This document shows positions 6,468 through 12,956 of a DNA stretch of 18,700 nucleotides, piece by piece. The stretch is from Chloroflexi bacterium RBG_16_51_16 (lineage in GTDB: Bacteria > Chloroflexota > Anaerolineae > Anaerolineales > Villigracilaceae). Position 1 is the first letter of the stretch, and every line of letters begins with the position of its first letter. Under the pieces are notes generated by a model. That model made no database searches and was not told the origin of the DNA. It was given only the letters and a program-made list of their open reading frames with translations. The stretch spans positions 1 through 18,700 of the forward strand of contig MGNL01000108.1 in NCBI GenBank assembly GCA_001796785.1, in the 5' to 3' direction. Both the position numbers and the translations under genes were made by a program.

Positions 6468-9139
6468 TGAAACTACCCATCGGTTGGCTTAAAGATTTCA
6501 TAAAAATTGACGGGCTTTCCGTCGAAGATATTGCTCGAATGCTCACTCTGGCTGGCCTCGAAGTCGAGGAAATCATCTATGCCGGCTTGCCACTACCCAA
6601 ATCCAAAGTGGCGGCTACAGATTCTGAAAGCAAGCACGAATTCAAGACCAGCGGAATCGGTTGGGATAAGGACAAGATCGTTGTCGGAGAGATCTACTCC
6701 GTTGATCCGCATCCGAATGCAGATCGTTTGGTATTGTGCGACCTCTTCGATGGAATTCAGCAACATGTCGTACTTACCGGTGCGCCCAACCTCTTTGAAT
6801 ATAAAGGCAGGGGGAAATTAGCGAAGTCAATAAAAGTCGCATATGCCAGGGAAGCCGCCACCCTTTACGACGGTCATGCTCAGGGAAGGCAATTGATGAC
6901 TCTCAGGCGGACAAAAATCCGCGGTGTTGAATCGTACTCCATGGCATGCTCGGAAAAAGAGCTCGGCATCTCGGACGAGCATGAAGGCATTATCCTGCTT
7001 GATGCAGATGCGCCGGTAGGCACGCCGCTGGCAGATTACATGGGGGACGCCGTGCTTGACATAGCAATATTACCGAACATGGCACGGTGTGCCAGCGTGC
7101 TTGGAGTAGCCCGCGAACTTGCCGCGTTAACTGGAAGAAAATTAATTCAGCCGCGCATCCAATTGAAAACCAGTGGATCACCGGTAAAAGAGTCGGTAAC
7201 CATAAAAGTTAATGAGCCGGAACTCAATCCCCGGTTTGTTCTTGGGTTCATCCGGGATGTGGAAATCAAACCGAGTCCTTATCAGGTGCAGCGGCGTTTG
7301 AAGCTGGCAGGCATGCGCCCGATCAACTGCATTGTTGATGCAAGCAATTACGCCATGCTTGAACTGGGTCAGCCTCTGCATGCCTTTGATTATGATGTCC
7401 TCACGGATCGGGCAGGCCGATCTGTACAGATCAAGATTAGCACGCGAAGAGCCAGAGCAGGGGAGCAATTGACTACCCTGGATGGTGTATCGCGTAAATT
7501 CAACGAATCACACGTGCTGGTGTGTGATTCCAAAGGTCCCTTATCCATCGCCGGAATCATGGGCGGTGCTGTAAGCGAGGTTTATGACGCGTCCAATAAG
7601 AACTTGGATGTTGTTAATCCGGAAGATACGCAGATGCATACCGAAGACAACCAGCAGGTCATCGATCCAAAATCCAGACAAGGCAAAGCCAGCCAGCGAA
7701 TACGCAGTACCTCCAATGTTCTATTGGAAGGGGCAGCCTGGAACTTCATTAATATCCGAAGAACGGCTAAGGAGCATAACCTGCCATCCGAGGCATCCTT
7801 TCGATTTTCGCGAGGAGTTCATCCAGCCATGGCGGAGGTTGGCGTCCGCCGCGGTTTGCAGCTGATGGCAGAATGGTCAGGCGGCAAGGTTGCGCCAGGT
7901 CTTGTGGATGAATATCCGCTCAAACCCAAAAATCCAACGGTGCAGGTATCGCCTACCGACGTGAAACGCTTGCTCGGTATCGATCTGAAAGTAGGTGAAA
8001 TTGCACGGCTCCTCAGTCGTCTAGAATTTAAATGTGTGCTTACGAAGTCAGCAGTGCGCGTCACCGCACCGGATCATCGCATGGACATCGGTGAGGGCCT
8101 CGTCGGCCTGGCAGATGTTCTGGAGGAAGTGGCACGCGTTTATGGTTACGATCGAATCCCGGAAACCCGCATGGCGGATAAGTTGCCACCTCAAATTGGA
8201 AACCCGATTTTTGAATGGGAAGAGCATTTGCGGGACATCCTGGTGGCGGTCGGATTCCAGGAAGTCGTCGGATATCGGCTTACATCCATCGAACGTGAAA
8301 GGCGGGTGTTAAGTCCGGGCAGCCGGCAGGACCCGGACTATGCAGTGATTGCCAATCCCACCACGCCTGAACGCAGTGTTTTACGTCGCAGCCTGACTGC
8401 CTCGGTCCTGGAGGCCCTTGAAAAAAATATCAACTTCAGGGAAACCATTTCACTCTTTGAAATAGGTCCGATCTTCGAGCCGGTGAAAAATAAACCCCCT
8501 GTAGAAAGAAGTATGCTGGCCATGGTTTTGAGCGGCCGAAGGGAACACACCTCCTGGGACGTGAAGGATTTACCTTGGTTAGATTTCTTTGATCTAAAAG
8601 GACGCATTGAACTAATCCTCAGTGCGCTCCGGTTCACTCCCATTTCCTATGCGGATATCGATACGGCAGGCTTTTTACACCCCGGTAAATCGGCGGAAGT
8701 TAAAGTTGGTGGCAAAACAGTCGCGGTATTCGGTGAGGTGCATCCCTTGGTTAAAGCGGCTTATGATTTAAGCGAAGCCCCCGTGATGGCTGCGGAGTTT
8801 GACCTTCAGGCTTTGCGCTCCATCCCGTCCGTATATGGGATCGAACCAGTGCCTGATTTTCCGGCAATTTATGAGGATATAGCGCTGATACTGGATGAAT
8901 CCATCCCTGCCTCGACGGTTGAATCCCTGATCCTCGAAGGCGGAGGCGGAAGTGTTACCCATGCTCGCTTATTCGATGTTTATCAAGGTGAGCAAATCGG
9001 TTTAGGTAAAAAGAGTCTGGCTTACAGCCTAACCTATCAGGCTGCGGATAGGACATTGACCGATGCAGAGGCAGCGGATATTCGAAATGCGATCGTTAAA
9101 AAGCTGGAACAGGCGGTCGGAGCGAGGCTGAGAAGCTGA
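6467..9139 (+). CDS. pheT: Phenylalanyl-tRNA synthetase beta subunit, enlarged
   Basis: PheT is the tRNA-recognition and editing partner of PheS. At 890 residues it is longer than the roughly 800 of E. coli or B. subtilis. Domains in order: N-terminal start MKLPIGWLKDF, an EMAP-like tRNA-binding domain (about 70-190, with VVGEI-S-DPHPNADRL), the B3/B4 editing domain (about 245-475), the B5 domain (about 490-565), the catalytic-like core (about 580-780), and the C-terminal FDX-ACB anticodon-binding domain (about 798-888, FPAIYEDIAL). Two segments look inserted: about 43-68 before the EMAP-like domain, and about 377-414 between the MGG-SEV motif and VLLEGAAW, a polar stretch rich in D, N, Q and K. 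The ATG shares its A with the pheS stop (TAATG), and GGAG lies 8 bases upstream, so the two are translationally coupled. Confidence 0.96.
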   Translation: MKLPIGWLKDFIKIDGLSVEDIARMLTLAGLEVEEIIYAGLPLPKSKVAATDSESKHEFKTSGIGWDKDKIVVGEIYSVDPHPNADRLVLCDLFDGIQQHVVLTGAPNLFEYKGRGKLAKSIKVAYAREAATLYDGHAQGRQLMTLRRTKIRGVESYSMACSEKELGISDEHEGIILLDADAPVGTPLADYMGDAVLDIAILPNMARCASVLGVARELAALTGRKLIQPRIQLKTSGSPVKESVTIKVNEPELNPRFVLGFIRDVEIKPSPYQVQRRLKLAGMRPINCIVDASNYAMLELGQPLHAFDYDVLTDRAGRSVQIKISTRRARAGEQLTTLDGVSRKFNESHVLVCDSKGPLSIAGIMGGAVSEVYDASNKNLDVVNPEDTQMHTEDNQQVIDPKSRQGKASQRIRSTSNVLLEGAAWNFINIRRTAKEHNLPSEASFRFSRGVHPAMAEVGVRRGLQLMAEWSGGKVAPGLVDEYPLKPKNPTVQVSPTDVKRLLGIDLKVGEIARLLSRLEFKCVLTKSAVRVTAPDHRMDIGEGLVGLADVLEEVARVYGYDRIPETRMADKLPPQIGNPIFEWEEHLRDILVAVGFQEVVGYRLTSIERERRVLSPGSRQDPDYAVIANPTTPERSVLRRSLTASVLEALEKNINFRETISLFEIGPIFEPVKNKPPVERSMLAMVLSGRREHTSWDVKDLPWLDFFDLKGRIELILSALRFTPISYADIDTAGFLHPGKSAEVKVGGKTVAVFGEVHPLVKAAYDLSEAPVMAAEFDLQALRSIPSVYGIEPVPDFPAIYEDIALILDESIPASTVESLILEGGGGSVTHARLFDVYQGEQIGLGKKSLAYSLTYQAADRTLTDAEAADIRNAIVKKLEQAVGARLRS

Positions 9140-9169
9140 TCGAAGAAATCAGTATCCTCCAAACCCAAC

Positions 9170-9811
9170 TTATTCAACAATAATCGTCAATTTCATCGTA
9201 CAAAAAGCGTCTTTACCAAGTCTCAAGTTCCAGGTTGTTGAATATGAACCGGCGTCTGCTGGCGATTTCATCTTCACAAGAATATCCACCAGCTTTCCAA
9301 CTGGCACATCCTTGCTCAAATCATAAATCGCTTGTTTATGCAGCTTATCACCGCTTGCATAACGGTAATCGATATTATCCTTATTCCAGATGCGAGTGCC
9401 TGTGTTGCTCACCTGCCAACGGGTTTCAAAATCAACACCGGGCGAGAAAACCGTGTTATTTTTCGGTAACTGGGATAACACATCACAATCATAATCACCG
9501 CCTCCCCCACCGCCGGAGCTCGCCGCAGTTGCAGATGGCTTGGTTGGTGTACTAAGGATAAATATGAAGGTGGGTGTTAAGGATGGGACTGGACTAGGTG
9601 TGGTCGTAATCAACAGGGTCGAGGTCGGAAGAGTAGTTGGTGATTCAATCCTAACCGAGGCTGTCTGAGTTGAAGCTGCGTTGGCGGTTTGAGCCACGAT
9701 GGAATTGAGTAATCCTGGGTCCAGCGTCGGCGCGGGTGGAGGTGCAAGCAAGGGTGCACAACCCGCGAGGAGCACGCATGCCAGGAGATGGATCCGGTTG
9801 GAAATGTTCAA
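9170..9811 (-). CDS. Lipoprotein with NBR1-type Ig-like domain (shorter copy)
   Basis: This is a 213-residue exported lipoprotein starting at TTG (9811-9809), supported by a GAGGAG ribosome binding site (9825-9820) eight bases upstream. A short signal peptide ends in the lipobox LLAGC. Then come an Ala/Gln/Thr-rich segment (SIVAQTANAASTQTAS), a Thr/Pro/Ser linker, and six glycines before DYDC. The C-terminal part (about 105-213) resembles the NBR1-like Ig domain: FETRWQVSNTGTRIW, a SGDKL segment, VPVGKLVDILVKMKSPADAG and STTWNLR. These domains are common in cell-surface proteins of Chloroflexota and are thought to bind or present surface ligands; no enzyme activity is expected. One Cys follows the poly-Gly and one sits near the C-terminus (FCTMKL), as in the neighbouring paralogue. 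It converges with pheT, 30 bases apart, with no terminator seen between. Confidence 0.8.
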   Translation of the reverse strand: MNISNRIHLLACVLLAGCAPLLAPPPAPTLDPGLLNSIVAQTANAASTQTASVRIESPTTLPTSTLLITTTPSPVPSLTPTFIFILSTPTKPSATAASSGGGGGGDYDCDVLSQLPKNNTVFSPGVDFETRWQVSNTGTRIWNKDNIDYRYASGDKLHKQAIYDLSKDVPVGKLVDILVKMKSPADAGSYSTTWNLRLGKDAFCTMKLTIIVE

Positions 9812-9892
9812 TGGATTTTCTCCTCACCCTGACTTTACCCGGCTTTGCAAACCATCATTTATATAATCATACAGTTTCTTTAATAAACAAAT

Positions 9893-10576
9893 CTACCACG
9901 GCGGTCTCTGCACCCGCATCCCGAAATCCACCTTGCACAGCTTGGTGCCGTTAACGATCAGTGACCATACCGTGATGAAGATGTGTTCGTCATTGTCAAA
10001 AAGAACAGGCGATTGGACTTCGATCCTGAAATTGACAGTCTTGCCGGGTTTTAGATTTTCGGCAAGGAACAAGTTGGGTGTGTTTGAGATCGGATCCCCG
10101 CCGGTGCGGCTCAGGTAGGATTCACTGACAAGTATGGGCTTCGTGCCAGTGTTCTTTACGGTCCACACCACATCGAACGAAACCTCGGGATTAACCTTGT
10201 ATCCGTCATTGGGTTTCTGCCCCACCCATGCGCAAGCATAGCTGGTTGTGCTTGAGCTTCCTCCACTACCACCACCCCCACCGCCACCTCCTCCGCCTCC
10301 GGAAGAAGTGAATGGAGTCGCTGTTGGCAGAGGTGTAAAGGTTTGAATAGGTGTCGACGTAACTCTCAAAGTTGAGGTCGGTGAAGCTAATGGAGTGCTT
10401 TGGGCGGTCAAAGTTTGGGCTACGGAGGTTCCGACCTGGCCTTGCGCGGCAACCGTCATCGCCACCGATGTGGCAATCCTCGCTTCGACTTCCTCCGGGC
10501 TTTCGCTGGGAGCACAGGCGCTGACGAACAATATAAACGCCAGCAGGGCGGGGATCAGCCGAAAGGGGTTTTGCAT
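9893..10576 (-). CDS. Lipoprotein with NBR1-type Ig-like domain (longer copy)
   Basis: This is a 227-residue exported lipoprotein. The start at 10576 (MQNPFRLIPALLAFILF) is chosen over an in-frame ATG at 10618 because AAGGAG (10588-10583) lies six bases upstream and the signal peptide begins there; the lipobox is FVSAC. Order of parts: signal peptide, a helical Ala/Thr/Val/Gln segment (IATSVAMTVAAQ and SVAQTLTAQ), a Thr/Pro linker, an 11-glycine run plus GSGGSSS, then an Ig-like domain with VSFDVVWTVKNTGTKPI and LKPGKTVNFRIEVQSP. Cys residues flank the domain (YACAW after the linker, LCKVDF at the end), suggesting a disulfide between first and last strands. It has the same layout as the gene 81 bases downstream, so the two probably arose by duplication and may share a transcript. 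The role is unknown beyond the cell surface. Confidence 0.8.
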   Translation of the reverse strand: MQNPFRLIPALLAFILFVSACAPSESPEEVEARIATSVAMTVAAQGQVGTSVAQTLTAQSTPLASPTSTLRVTSTPIQTFTPLPTATPFTSSGGGGGGGGGGGSGGSSSTTSYACAWVGQKPNDGYKVNPEVSFDVVWTVKNTGTKPILVSESYLSRTGGDPISNTPNLFLAENLKPGKTVNFRIEVQSPVLFDNDEHIFITVWSLIVNGTKLCKVDFGMRVQRPPW

Positions 10577-10599
10577 TTTTTTCTCCTTGCGTTCTGGAT

Positions 10600-10651
10600 G
10601 GCGGGTCATCAAGATCAAGTTCTACCAATCCACTCGGTTGGATTGACCGCC
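10600..10651. repeat. Inverted-repeat structure between kamA and the lipoprotein gene
   Basis: An inner perfect 7-bp repeat (CAATCCA at 10626-10632 with TGGATTG at 10639-10645, 6-base loop) is nested in an outer repeat (GGCGGGTCA at 10600-10608 with TGACCGCC at 10644-10651). There is no T-run on either side, so it is not a standard intrinsic terminator. It could be a processing or stability element in a kamA-lipoprotein transcript. Confidence 0.4.
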
Positions 10652-10666
10652 ATCTCTAATTGTGCG

Positions 10667-12004
10667 TTATTTGGGATTCGATTCTCCCGGACCAATTCCA
10701 AGCGGCACCCATTTCGAAGGGTCCTTCAGTCGATGTTGGATGCCGCCGCGATCATGGAGTTCGTCGAAACCCTCCGGTTTAATAAACATTTGTTCACCAT
10801 CCAGCAAGCCGGTAATGCCCGACTGACCGGGCTCCAGCCTTTTATTTTGGCAATATTTGCAGGTAGCCGGATCGTGAGCCTGGTATTCGGTAGGTTCTTC
10901 ATACGTCGTAATATATCCTTCGTAATTGCGAAGGATGATCTTATGATCCGACGCACTAACCTGGTAATTCGGCATCACTGGGATCTTTCCGCCGCCACCC
11001 GGAGCGTCCACTATGAACTGCGGAACAGCATAACCGGAAGTATGACCGCGCAATCCCTCGATGATCTCGATTCCCTTGGCTACCGGTGTGCGGAAATGAC
11101 CGGCACCCTCCACCAGGTCACATTGATACAGGTAGTATGGCCTGACACGAATGCGCACCAGCTTTTGAACCAGATCGCGCTGGATATGCACGCAGTCATT
11201 TACGCCCGCCAACAAAACCGATTGATTCCCAAGTGGTATTCCGGCGCGCGTCATCCGATCACACGCGTCTTCCAGCTCACGCGTGATCTCATTGGGATGG
11301 TTGACATGAATGTTCAACCATAAAGGATGAAATTTTGCCAGCATGTCGCAGAGTTCCTGCGTCACCCGCATGGGCATGAATACCGGTACCCTTGATCCGA
11401 TGCGGACGATTTCAATATGCGGGATCTCCCGCAACCGGCTGAGCAGTTCCTCCAGTATCTTCGGAGCAAGCACCAGTGGATCACCACCCGAGAGGAGTAC
11501 ATCCCTGACTTGCGGGGTCCGTTTAAGATACTCGATCTGGAGCTCAAACTCCTGGCGGTTGAAAGTCTGCCCTGGATCACCGACTATCCGGGAGCGTGTG
11601 CAGTAACGACAGTACGAGGCGCATTGCGTAGTCACGAGCATGAGCACGCGATCCGGGTAACGATGAACGAGACCGGGTACAGGTGAGTGGCGGTCTTCGG
11701 CCAGCGAGTCTTCCATCATGGCAGTGAAACTCTGCAGCTCTTCAGCCACAGGGATCACCTGTTTGCGCACCGGATCATCCGGGTCATCTGGATCGATCAG
11801 GGAGATGAAATAAGGTGTGATGTCGACACGGAAGAGGCCGGTGGTATTCAAGGCTTTCTTCTCAGAATCGGTCAGAGGAAGGACCTTGTCGAATTCCTCC
11901 ACGGTATTAAGGCGGTGGCTTAATTGCCAGCGCCAGTCGTTCCATTTATCGTCAGGGACATCTGCATACAGCGCAGCGCGCTTTGAAATAAAAGGTGTAC
12001 TCAT
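10667..12004 (-). CDS. kamA: Lysine 2,3-aminomutase (KamA family radical SAM)
   Basis: This 445-residue enzyme is predicted to interconvert L-alpha-lysine and L-beta-lysine with S-adenosylmethionine, a [4Fe-4S] cluster and PLP. The cluster motif is CxxxCxxC at C128, C132, C135. LSGGDPL follows at 171-177. Aligned on the Clostridium subterminale enzyme with an offset of three, the lysine-binding acids are present (D296 in YQCDLVEG, D333 in IVDAPGGGG) and the PLP lysine is K340. The paired Asp residues argue for lysine rather than glutamate as substrate. Of the C-terminal zinc cysteines, C271 and the CKYC pair (C382, C385) remain, but the first of the usual CxCxxC triplet is replaced by A380. 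The start at 12004 has GGAGG 8 bases upstream; an in-frame ATG at 12166 lies upstream of the predicted transcript start. Roles elsewhere are lysine fermentation or beta-lysine osmolyte synthesis. Confidence 0.92.
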   Translation of the reverse strand: MSTPFISKRAALYADVPDDKWNDWRWQLSHRLNTVEEFDKVLPLTDSEKKALNTTGLFRVDITPYFISLIDPDDPDDPVRKQVIPVAEELQSFTAMMEDSLAEDRHSPVPGLVHRYPDRVLMLVTTQCASYCRYCTRSRIVGDPGQTFNRQEFELQIEYLKRTPQVRDVLLSGGDPLVLAPKILEELLSRLREIPHIEIVRIGSRVPVFMPMRVTQELCDMLAKFHPLWLNIHVNHPNEITRELEDACDRMTRAGIPLGNQSVLLAGVNDCVHIQRDLVQKLVRIRVRPYYLYQCDLVEGAGHFRTPVAKGIEIIEGLRGHTSGYAVPQFIVDAPGGGGKIPVMPNYQVSASDHKIILRNYEGYITTYEEPTEYQAHDPATCKYCQNKRLEPGQSGITGLLDGEQMFIKPEGFDELHDRGGIQHRLKDPSKWVPLGIGPGESNPK

Positions 12005-12036
12005 TGGATTTTCCTCCGGGTGTAACTCACAAACAA

Positions 12037-12147
12037 TTAAGGCAGTACAGGCGCGTGGAACGGAGGATAGAGGGGTGGATCGTGGTCTGGACGATAGAAC
12101 CCGCCAAAATATGGGTTCATTCCAGCGGTTTGCGAACTGTAAACCAT
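12037..12147 (-). CDS. Possible leader peptide ahead of kamA, 36 residues
   Basis: The reverse strand from 12147 reads MVYSSQTAGMNPYFGGFYRP and ends ...HAPVLP-stop at 12037, 33 bases before the kamA ATG. The peptide is unusually rich in Pro (9) and Tyr/Phe (7) and has no Lys. Its ATG lies 7 bases beyond the predicted -10 box, which would make it leaderless; an internal ATG at 12120 is an alternative. It resembles no family known to me. It could be a translated regulatory leader, a small protein, or chance. The hairpins described separately lie inside it. Confidence 0.3.
   Translation of the reverse strand: MVYSSQTAGMNPYFGGFYRPDHDPPLYPPFHAPVLP
12079..12145 (-). promoter_or_regulatory. Three consecutive hairpins in the kamA leader RNA
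   Basis: In the minus-strand transcript three perfect small inverted repeats follow one another: GGTTT/AAACC (12145-12141 with 12131-12127, 9-base loop), GAACCC/GGGTTC (12118-12113 with 12102-12097, 10-base loop) and ATCGT/ACGAT (12095-12091 with 12083-12079, 7-base loop). No T-run follows, and I do not recognise a known riboswitch (no lysine-riboswitch core). Confidence 0.4.
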
Positions 12148-12153
12148 GACAGT

Positions 12154-12182
12154 ATTGTAAGAGCAAACAAAAGTCTGGTCAA
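12154..12182 (-). promoter_or_regulatory. Sigma-70-type promoter of kamA
   Basis: The reverse strand shows -35 TTGACC (12182-12177), a 17-base spacer and -10 TACAAT (12159-12154), each one mismatch from consensus. Transcription is predicted at about 12147, giving kamA a leader of roughly 140 nt. This is the best complete promoter in the window. Confidence 0.65.
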
Positions 12183-12259
12183 CCTACCCTTGGGGGTATG
12201 CCAGAAAACCAAAAACATGATGATTTAAACGCAAATTCCGGTGAAAATAATTGATGATT

Positions 12260-12277
12260 AGGGTTCGTAGGGTTCGA
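12260..12277 (+). repeat. Tandem 9-base repeat in the kamA/sigma intergenic region
   Basis: AGGGTTCGT is followed directly by AGGGTTCGA. The pair sits between the divergent kamA and sigma-factor promoters and could be a regulator binding site, but a two-copy repeat of this size can be chance. Apart from this repeat I see nothing supportable between 12183 and 12331. Confidence 0.35.
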
Positions 12278-12331
12278 AGCAGCCTGCTAATGGTTGCCAT
12301 GAATTATTAAACGGCTAATATTGGGTAAGAT

Positions 12332-12358
12332 GGAACTTTACATGCTTTAGTGGTGTAT
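12332..12358 (+). promoter_or_regulatory. Candidate ECF-type promoter of the sigma/anti-sigma operon
   Basis: GGAACTT (12332-12338) matches the -35 element typical of ECF (group 4) sigma promoters. A 14-base spacer leads to GTGTAT (12353-12358), a loose match to a GTCTAA-type -10. Transcription would start near 12365, 28 bases before the TTG start of the sigma gene. Such a site would let the sigma factor drive its own operon. Confidence 0.4.
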
Positions 12359-12392
12359 CTTGTTCAAAGTGGATCCTTCCGGAAATTCCTGA

Positions 12393-12956
12393 TTGGATGA
12401 AATAACCCTCATCCAGCGCGTTAAAGACGGAGACACGGCCGCCTGGGAGCCTTTGATTCTGACATACCAGGAACAGGTCTTCCGCCTTGCCTATCTCCTG
12501 ATCGGTGATCCGGATGAGGCTGCGGATATCGCCCAGGAGACGTTCGTGCGCGCCTGGAGTCACTTGGCACAGTTCGATGTCTCACGACATCTTCGACCAT
12601 GGTTGCTTAAAATCGCGGCGAACCTGGCTCGAAACCAGCGCCGTTCGGTCGGACGTTACCTGGCTGCCCTCAGGCGCGGTTTCTTGGAAAATCCCCCCAG
12701 CGGAAATGACATAGAAAATAGAAGTTTGATCGAAAGGCAGGGCGCTGATCTGTGGAGAGCGGTACAAAGACTAAATCCTGCAGACCAACAGATCATCTAT
12801 TTGCGTTTTTTCCTCGAACTTAACATAACCGAGACTGCGCAGGCTTTGACGATCGCCGAAGGAACCGTTAAATCCCGCCTCAACCGGGCGTTGATTAAAC
12901 TGCGGAAGACCATAGATGAGAATGATCCTGCATTCTTTCAAGGATTGGCAGAATGA
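12393..12956 (+). CDS. ECF-type RNA polymerase sigma factor
   Basis: This 187-residue protein has the two-domain ECF (group 4) layout. Region 2 (about 15-82) carries the polymerase-binding and -10 recognition signature, including DEAADIAQETFVRAW (41-55) and PWLLKIAANLARNQRR. A variable linker with ENPPSGNDIENRS follows. Region 4 (about 118-172) has a helix-turn-helix in NITETAQALTIAEGTVKSRL, which reads -35 elements. The start is TTG (12393-12395); the nearby ATG at 12397 is out of frame and stops at once. The ribosome binding site is weak. It overlaps the next gene by four bases (ATGA), the arrangement usual for a sigma factor and its membrane regulator. The target regulon cannot be read from here, except for a possible promoter in front of the gene itself. 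Confidence 0.93.
   Translation: MDEITLIQRVKDGDTAAWEPLILTYQEQVFRLAYLLIGDPDEAADIAQETFVRAWSHLAQFDVSRHLRPWLLKIAANLARNQRRSVGRYLAALRRGFLENPPSGNDIENRSLIERQGADLWRAVQRLNPADQQIIYLRFFLELNITETAQALTIAEGTVKSRLNRALIKLRKTIDENDPAFFQGLAE

Noticed and set aside
9119..9182. Coding-like stretch in another frame after the end of pheT (SEAEKLIEEISILQTQLIQQ then stop), resembling a coiled-coil tail
   Set aside because: There is no start codon in that frame, only about 20 codons, and PheT ends normally at 9139 at the expected length of its last domain. Probably chance; a frameshift or a zapA-like remnant cannot be shown.
10260..10310. Low-complexity cctccacca-type repeat taken as a possible satellite or CRISPR-like repeat
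   Set aside because: It is the codon run for the poly-Gly hinge of the lipoprotein read on the other strand, with no spacers.
10400..11323. Long plus-strand open frame (about 307 codons) opposite kamA and the lipoprotein gene
   Set aside because: It runs antisense to a clear radical SAM gene, spans the intergenic gap and the start of the lipoprotein gene, has no ribosome binding site, and its translation resembles no family. It is a frame shadow.
12005..12150. Lysine riboswitch ahead of kamA
   Set aside because: The leader is too short and lacks the conserved five-helix core and loop motifs of the lysine riboswitch.
12005..12166. N-terminal extension of KamA by 54 residues from the ATG at 12166
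   Set aside because: It starts upstream of the predicted transcription start, is Cys/Arg/Ser-rich without family similarity, and a GGAGG site marks the start at 12004.
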